Source of the DNA: Rhizobium sp. BT03
Lineage (GTDB): Bacteria; Pseudomonadota; Alphaproteobacteria; Rhizobiales; Rhizobiaceae
Direction of reading: 5' to 3'
DNA: 64,000 nt
Assembly: GCF_030053155.1 (NCBI RefSeq)
Contig: NZ_CP125640.1
Coordinates: 2,542,001 to 2,606,000 of the forward strand
The stretch's first letter is position 1, and each line of letters starts with the position of its first letter. The notes beneath the pieces were generated by a model. That model was not told the origin of the DNA. It did not search any database and was given only the letters and a program-made list of their open reading frames with translations. The position numbers were made by a program, and so were the translations under genes. Of the stretch, positions 59,351 to 64,000 are shown one piece after another.

Positions 59351-61675
59351 ATGAACCAGATTTCCAAACAGATATTTGCAGCCGGCAGCGCCCTCGATCT
59401 CAAATCGGGCACTATCCCCGCCGCTATTCCTTCGGAAGCGAAGAGGAGCAATCTGTGCCTCTCTGCGATCGATGAGGCGGTCGAGAACCTTCGTCGGCTC
59501 AGCGGCAGCGCCGCTTCGTCTCCATCTCCATCTCCGTCCCTCGATCGCGGCAAAGAGCGGGCCGAAGATGCAGCAAGCGAAGCTGCCGAGATGGCGATCG
59601 TGCAGGCGCCTCTCCCGCAAAAGATGGTGACGCCGGAAGCCGTAACGAAGGTAGAAACGGCGCCTCCTGCAGCGGTGCTGCAGGGCCCGATGCCAGCAAA
59701 ACCGGCAGAAGTAAAACCGGTGGAAGCGGCCCAGCCGCCGATCGAAGCGCGGGCGGCGCCCGAAAGGCCGAAAGAGGCGACCGAGCTCAAATCGAGCCCG
59801 ACGGTGCCCTTCGGCAAAACCATCGATGGCGAGAGCGGTCCGATCAGCGAGAGCGACAGGCGGCTGCGCAGCGGCGGCGGTGGCAACGGCAAGAATTCCG
59901 ATCCCGGCGGCGACGGGGGCGGGGGCGGAGGAAGTGGCGGCGGATTTCACAAGCGCAGCGAACCTGTGAATTTCGCCGCCAGCCTCTCGCGCGGCATGGC
60001 GGCGGTCCGACGCAATATGATGGTCGTCATGATGTTCACGATCGCCATCAACGTGCTCCTGCTGGCGATCCCGCTCTATCTCTTCCAGATATCCGACCGG
60101 GTGCTGACCAGCCGCTCGATCGACACGCTCGTCATGCTCTCGATCGCCGTGCTCGGCGCCGTGCTGCTGCAGGCATTCATGGATTCGGTGCGGCGCTTCA
60201 TCCTGATGCGCACCGCAGTGGAGCTCGAAGTGCAGCTCGGCGCGCCGATCCTCAGCGCTGCGGCGCGGGCATCGCTGCATGGCAGCGGCAAGGACTATCA
60301 GACGCTGCAGGACCTGCAGCTGCTGCGCGGCTTCCTGACGTCAGGCACGCTGATCGCGTTTCTCGATGCGCCACTGATGCCGCTCTTCGTCGTCGTCGTC
60401 TATTTCGTGCATCCGCATCTCGGCATCATCATCCTGACCTGCTGCGCGGTGCTTTTCCTGATCGCCTATCTGAACCAGAAATTCACCGCCCGCCAGTTTG
60501 CCGAATCCAACGGTTATCTCAGCCGGGCGAATTTCCACCTCGATTCCATGTCACGCAATTCGCAGATCATCAATGCGATGGCGATGATCCCCGAGGCCGT
60601 GAAGATGTGGGGACGCGAGACGGCGGGCTCGCTGAAATCGCAGGTCGAGGCGCAGGACCGCAACATCATCTTCTCCGGCATATCGAAGGCCTGCCGCATG
60701 ATCACACAGGTCACGCTGCTCGGCTGGGGCGCGCATCTGTCGCTCTCCGGCGAGCTGACCGGCGGCATGGTGATCGCGTCATCGATCATCTCGGGACGGG
60801 CGCTGGCGCCGATCGAAGGCGCGATCGAAGGCTGGCACCAGTTCAACCGATCGGCCGCCGCCTATTCCAGGATCAAGAGCCTGCTCTTGAACTCGCCGTT
60901 GAACTTCCCGCGTCTGCGCCTTCCCAACCCCGAAGGCCGGCTCGATGTCGAACGCATTCTCTTCGTGCCGCCGCCGCAGAAGAAGGTCATTCTCAACGGC
61001 ATCTCCTTCTCGCTCAAGAAAGGGGAATCGCTGGCGATCATCGGCAACTCGGGATCCGGCAAGACCACGCTCGGCAAGATGCTCGTCGGTTCGATCGTGC
61101 CGACATCGGGAAATGTGCGCCTCGACCTGATGGATCTGCGCAATTGGGACCAGCGCCAGTTCGGCGAAAGCATCGGCTATCTGCCGCAGGACGTGCAGCT
61201 CTTTCCCGGCACCATCAAGGCCAATATCTGCCGCATGCGCGACGACGTCGAGGATCGCCAGATCTACGAGGCCGCGGTGCTGGCCGACGTGCACGAACTC
61301 ATCGCCGGCTTCCCGCAGGGCTATGAAACCATCGTGGCGGCCGACGGCGCTCCGCTTTCGGGCGGCCAGAAGCAGCGCATCGCGCTTGCCCGCGCCTTCT
61401 TCGGCAATCCCAAATTCGTGGTGCTCGACGAGCCGAATTCGAACCTCGATACCCAGGGCGAGGCTGCCCTTGCCAAGGCGCTGATCCACGCCAAGAAGCA
61501 GGGCATCACCACCGTGACCATCACCCAGCGCCCGGCGCTGCTCCAATGCGTCGACAAGATCCTGGTGCTCAAGGAAGGCACTGTCGCCATGTTCGGGGAA
61601 CGGATCGAGGTGCTGCAGGCGCTTTCCAAGAACAACGGCAATAACGGTCAACCAGCACCGCGCATCGAAGGGTGA
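59351..61675 (+). CDS. Type I secretion ABC transporter (permease/ATPase) with long N-terminal extension
   Basis: A 774-residue HlyB/PrtD-type exporter. Residues 1-205 are unusual: a short start, then a Pro/Ala/Glu-rich low-complexity stretch and a Gly-rich stretch (about 173-198). The membrane domain covers about 215-480 (six helices, beginning MMVVMMFTIAINVLLLAIPL). The nucleotide-binding domain has Walker A GNSGSGKTT, signature LSGGQKQR, Walker B FVVLDEP and a late TITQRP switch. It lacks the C39 peptidase domain, so it fits C-terminal-signal substrates. GGAGGAATCACG precedes the ATG. It pairs with the HlyD gene five bases downstream. Confidence 0.92.
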   Translation: MNQISKQIFAAGSALDLKSGTIPAAIPSEAKRSNLCLSAIDEAVENLRRLSGSAASSPSPSPSLDRGKERAEDAASEAAEMAIVQAPLPQKMVTPEAVTKVETAPPAAVLQGPMPAKPAEVKPVEAAQPPIEARAAPERPKEATELKSSPTVPFGKTIDGESGPISESDRRLRSGGGGNGKNSDPGGDGGGGGGSGGGFHKRSEPVNFAASLSRGMAAVRRNMMVVMMFTIAINVLLLAIPLYLFQISDRVLTSRSIDTLVMLSIAVLGAVLLQAFMDSVRRFILMRTAVELEVQLGAPILSAAARASLHGSGKDYQTLQDLQLLRGFLTSGTLIAFLDAPLMPLFVVVVYFVHPHLGIIILTCCAVLFLIAYLNQKFTARQFAESNGYLSRANFHLDSMSRNSQIINAMAMIPEAVKMWGRETAGSLKSQVEAQDRNIIFSGISKACRMITQVTLLGWGAHLSLSGELTGGMVIASSIISGRALAPIEGAIEGWHQFNRSAAAYSRIKSLLLNSPLNFPRLRLPNPEGRLDVERILFVPPPQKKVILNGISFSLKKGESLAIIGNSGSGKTTLGKMLVGSIVPTSGNVRLDLMDLRNWDQRQFGESIGYLPQDVQLFPGTIKANICRMRDDVEDRQIYEAAVLADVHELIAGFPQGYETIVAADGAPLSGGQKQRIALARAFFGNPKFVVLDEPNSNLDTQGEAALAKALIHAKKQGITTVTITQRPALLQCVDKILVLKEGTVAMFGERIEVLQALSKNNGNNGQPAPRIEG

Positions 61676-61680
61676 ACGAC

Positions 61681-63030
61681 ATGGGACGGAAAAATCAGGA
61701 GACGGCCGGCCCGGCGCAGCTCGAATGGTATAGCGACGTGCCGCGCTCGATCCGAATGCACAGCATCGTCGGCCTCACGGTTCTCTTCACCTCGTTCGGA
61801 GGCTTCGGCTTCTGGGCCGCGACCGCCCCGCTTGCCTCCGCCGTCATCGCACAGGGGAGCTTCGTTGCAACGGGCAACAACAAGATCATCCAACATCTGG
61901 AAGGCGGCATCATCAGGGAGATGCGCGTCAGCGAAGGCGACACGGTGAAGGAAGGCGATGTCCTCTTGACCCTCGACACCACCGCATCCCGTTCGAACGA
62001 ACGGATGCTGCAGCTTCGCCGGCTGCGCCTGGAAGCCGTCGTCGCAAGGCTCCGCGCCGAGGCACAGGGCCTGCGCGAATTCCACATTCCCGATATTGTG
62101 ACGAAAGAGGCGGGCGACCCCGACATCGGCGCGATCATCCAGAGCCAGAACGTCGTCTTCCACAGCAAGCAGATCAAACTCGAAGAGCAGCTCAATCTGA
62201 TCGAGAAGAACATCAAGTCGCTGGAATACCGTTTCGCCGGCTATAAAGGCCAACGAGAATCCTTTGAAAGGCAATTGGCGCTGCTGACCGAGGAACGCGA
62301 TTCCAAGGCCCGGCTGGTCAAGGTCGGTTATATGCGCAAAACCGATCTCTTGGCGATCGAGCGGGCGATCGCCGATGCGATGGGCGACATATCTCGCCTG
62401 AACGGCGAGCTCAACGAGAGCGAGGCGGAGGTTGCCAAGTTCCGCCAGGAAGCCATCATTGCTGTCAATTCCAACAAGCAGGCGGCGCTCGATGCGCTCG
62501 AGACCGCCGAATCCGATCTGGACAGTGTTCGCCAGCAGATGCGTGAGGCTGCCGGCGTGCTGGAGCGCACCACCATCCGCTCACCGGTGACGGGTACGGT
62601 GGTGCGCTCTTATTTCCACACCGCCGGCGGCGTCATCACCACGGGCAAGCCGATCATGGAGATCCTGCCGGCGCATGTGCCGCTGATCCTGGAAGCGCAG
62701 GTGCTGCGCACCTCCATCGACCAGCTGCGCGAGGGAGAAACGGCCTCGATCCGGTTGACGGCGCTCAATCGGCGGACGACGCCGGTCCTGCAGGGCAGGG
62801 TCTTCTACGTCTCGGCCGACTCGATCGAGGAAAATTCGGGGGTTTCGGTCAAGGACGTCTACATCGTGCGCGTCCAAATACCGGATTCAGAGATTGCGCG
62901 GGTGCATAATTTCCACCCCGTTCCCGGCATGCCGGCCGAAGTGCTGATCCAGACGTCGGAACGCACCTTCTTCGAATATATCAGCAAACCAATCACCGAC
63001 AGCATGTCCCGGGCTTTCAAGGAACGCTGA
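61681..63030 (+). CDS. HlyD/PrtE-type adaptor of the type I secretion system
   Basis: A 449-residue inner-membrane adaptor with one helix (about 30-50), a lipoyl half (IIQHLEGGIIREMRVSEGDT), and long coiled-coil helices (about 120-280). The second half has RTTIRSPVTGTVVRSYFHT, and the end is a beta-barrel domain. HLEGGI and the IRSPVTG motif are typical of the HlyD family in type I secretion. It links the ABC exporter to an outer membrane TolC-type protein that is not encoded nearby. ATG 61681 is favoured by GAAGG at proper spacing; a GTG overlapping the previous stop (61672) is the alternative. Confidence 0.92.
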   Translation: MGRKNQETAGPAQLEWYSDVPRSIRMHSIVGLTVLFTSFGGFGFWAATAPLASAVIAQGSFVATGNNKIIQHLEGGIIREMRVSEGDTVKEGDVLLTLDTTASRSNERMLQLRRLRLEAVVARLRAEAQGLREFHIPDIVTKEAGDPDIGAIIQSQNVVFHSKQIKLEEQLNLIEKNIKSLEYRFAGYKGQRESFERQLALLTEERDSKARLVKVGYMRKTDLLAIERAIADAMGDISRLNGELNESEAEVAKFRQEAIIAVNSNKQAALDALETAESDLDSVRQQMREAAGVLERTTIRSPVTGTVVRSYFHTAGGVITTGKPIMEILPAHVPLILEAQVLRTSIDQLREGETASIRLTALNRRTTPVLQGRVFYVSADSIEENSGVSVKDVYIVRVQIPDSEIARVHNFHPVPGMPAEVLIQTSERTFFEYISKPITDSMSRAFKER

Positions 63031-63158
63031 CCGCGGGGATGCGGCAAACGACGGCGGTCCGCTTAAATGCAGAGGATTTGTCCGTCGTTCTGATATGGTA
63101 TCGGCATGTATCATCCTCCGGGATGGATCATCCCCATTGGGGGGAAGAAAGGGCGAGC

Positions 63159-63650
63159 ATGGCGGCGATGTCCGATGTCCTCCTGCGGGTCGGGCGCTTG
63201 AACTATGTCTGGACGAATACCGAAAGCCTGCTGATCTACATCATCGCCCATTTGCTGCGGGTCGAAAAGGATGCGGCAATCGTCGTCTTCCTGACCCTCA
63301 ACACGACACGGGCGCGGATCGATCTCGTCGAACGGCTTGCCAAACTCGCCTCGACCTCGGCTGCCGACCGCAAGGCAATCCTTTCAGCCATGTCGCGGCT
63401 GAAGAAGGAATCCAAGACCCGCAACAAGTACAATCACTGCATCTATTCCTTCGACGAAAAAGGAGAGATTTCGAGCACGCAGCTGATGCGGCTGGTCGAG
63501 GACGACAAGGAGATCCGCTATGGCAAGATCGAGCAGATGGATGCACGCGAGATCGACCTTCTGGAGAAGTCGATCGCCGAAATCGTCGCCATCAGCCGGG
63601 CGCTCTGGGCCTTCATCCATGCAAGCCCGCGGATCTCCGGCGAGCTCTGA
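63159..63650 (+). CDS. Hypothetical protein (163 aa)
   Basis: I do not recognise a family. The product is probably all-helical and soluble, with VLLRVGRLNYVWTNTESLLI, a TRARIDLVERLAKLASTS segment and a late EIDLLEKSIAEIVAISRALW helix. A start at 63159 is supported by AAAGGGCGAGC; an in-frame ATG at 63123 has no ribosome site. It follows the type I secretion adaptor by about 130 bases and may be cotranscribed. No link to secretion is visible. Membership in helical immunity-like or AbiV-like families was considered but not shown. Confidence 0.55.
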   Translation: MAAMSDVLLRVGRLNYVWTNTESLLIYIIAHLLRVEKDAAIVVFLTLNTTRARIDLVERLAKLASTSAADRKAILSAMSRLKKESKTRNKYNHCIYSFDEKGEISSTQLMRLVEDDKEIRYGKIEQMDAREIDLLEKSIAEIVAISRALWAFIHASPRISGEL

Positions 63651-63910
63651 CCTAATCCATACGGGTGCGGCATTCCAGACCGTTGCACACTTTCGGGCGA
63701 TATGCCTCCAGGCCCAGCATTCCAGGCAACTCGCCTAGCCCTATGTCTTTGAATTATTGGCAGAAGCATATTCCGATTCCGGGTTATTCGCCGGCTCAAA
63801 ACTAATCCTATTTAAGCCTTGCAAATCATCCGGACGGTTTATTTGAAGATCGATGTTTCCCATTAGAATGAAGGCTCCCGAGTGATGTATGGGGTATTGG
63901 GGGGGCGGAC
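63651..63910. other. Intergenic region before the CelD-like gene
   Basis: A 260-base gap without coding sequence. The second half is AT-rich (around 63770-63880) and likely holds the promoter of the next plus-strand gene. A run of G residues (GGGGGGGCGG) just before its ATG may be the ribosome site. Confidence 0.35.
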
Positions 63911-64000
63911 ATGCGCATAGATATTATCGACACCATTGCCGGGTTCGACGCGGTACGCGACAACTGGGATCAGGTCTTCATGGACGATCCCGATGCGCAG
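63911..64000 (+). CDS. Start of a CelD/GNAT-like acyltransferase gene (partial)
   Basis: Only 30 residues are in the window. They begin MRIDIIDTIAGFDAVRDNWD and continue with VFMDDPDAQ, which is typical of the N terminus of CelD/BcsL-like GNAT proteins (Acetyltransf_6) found in rhizobial polysaccharide loci. Such proteins acylate cell-surface glycans or their precursors. The rest of the gene lies beyond the window, so the call is tentative. Confidence 0.55.
   Translation, partial: MRIDIIDTIAGFDAVRDNWDQVFMDDPDAQ

Overview
The window looks like chromosomal DNA of a fast-growing Rhizobium of the etli/leguminosarum type. GC is high, and several markers are typical of Rhizobiales: a TIGR02300-type acidic protein next to cmk-rpsA, paired DUF3300/DUF2950 genes, many Gfo/Idh/MocA dehydrogenases with UgpC/MalK-type sugar ABC systems, a RIME-like palindromic intergenic element and the short GAGCATGAT palindrome. 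No phage, IS element, CRISPR array or rRNA operon was seen. There is one tRNA, Ala-GGC.

Layout. 1-3.2 kb: the end of potE, a family 3 solute-binding protein, a Ca2+/H+ exchanger overlapping a small K+ channel, and a small conserved protein. 3.2-8.6 kb (minus): yiaW/yiaV-like DUF3302 and HlyD genes, then a SulP transporter, polyphosphate kinase 2 and an AI-2E-family permease. 8.8-15.1 kb: hypothetical, DUF3300, DUF2950, CYTH and hypothetical genes, a membrane-anchored regulator with a TPR region, and a GIY-YIG gene that seems frameshifted. 15.1-21.1 kb: tRNA-Ala, TIGR02300 protein, cmk, rpsA, a 517-aa low-complexity protein and an RNase D. aroA, often found before cmk, is not here. 21.2-25.3 kb: a MerR-Xre-cupin regulator divergent from gabT-gabD (GABA catabolism), then slyX. 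25.4-31.9 kb: uxaC-uxuB (glucuronate catabolism), a RIME-like repeat, an 816-aa sarcosine/dimethylglycine dehydrogenase-like flavoprotein and a choline-kinase-like phosphotransferase.

32-42.9 kb is a sugar uptake and catabolism locus. A minus-strand operon encodes a binding protein, two permeases, a Gfo/Idh enzyme and an ATPase. It diverges from a TetR gene, which is followed by a plus-strand operon (Gfo/Idh, DUF993 aldolase-like, TIM-barrel isomerase, Gfo/Idh). Nearly identical 16-bp palindromes lie in front of both operons and are the likely TetR operators. 42.9-48.3 kb is a second small locus: LacI regulator, DUF2264 protein and 2-hydroxyacid dehydrogenase, divergent from an orphan binding protein that resembles the first.

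48.3-53.8 kb (minus) is a polysaccharide operon: UDP-glucuronate decarboxylase-like, GalE, a membrane GT2 synthase, DUF995 and a secreted GH26-like hydrolase. 53.8-56.1 kb is AT-rich and holds a small membrane or lipoprotein gene and a LuxR regulator. 56.1-63.0 kb is the most unusual part, a four-gene type I secretion locus. Two acidic, cysteine-free, repetitive proteins (325 and 685 aa) precede an ABC exporter with a long N-terminal extension and an HlyD-type adaptor. The two proteins share a short Q-x3-L-x-D-x-D motif, are separated by a strong RNA hairpin, and are probably the secreted substrates. The window ends in the start of a CelD-like acyltransferase gene.
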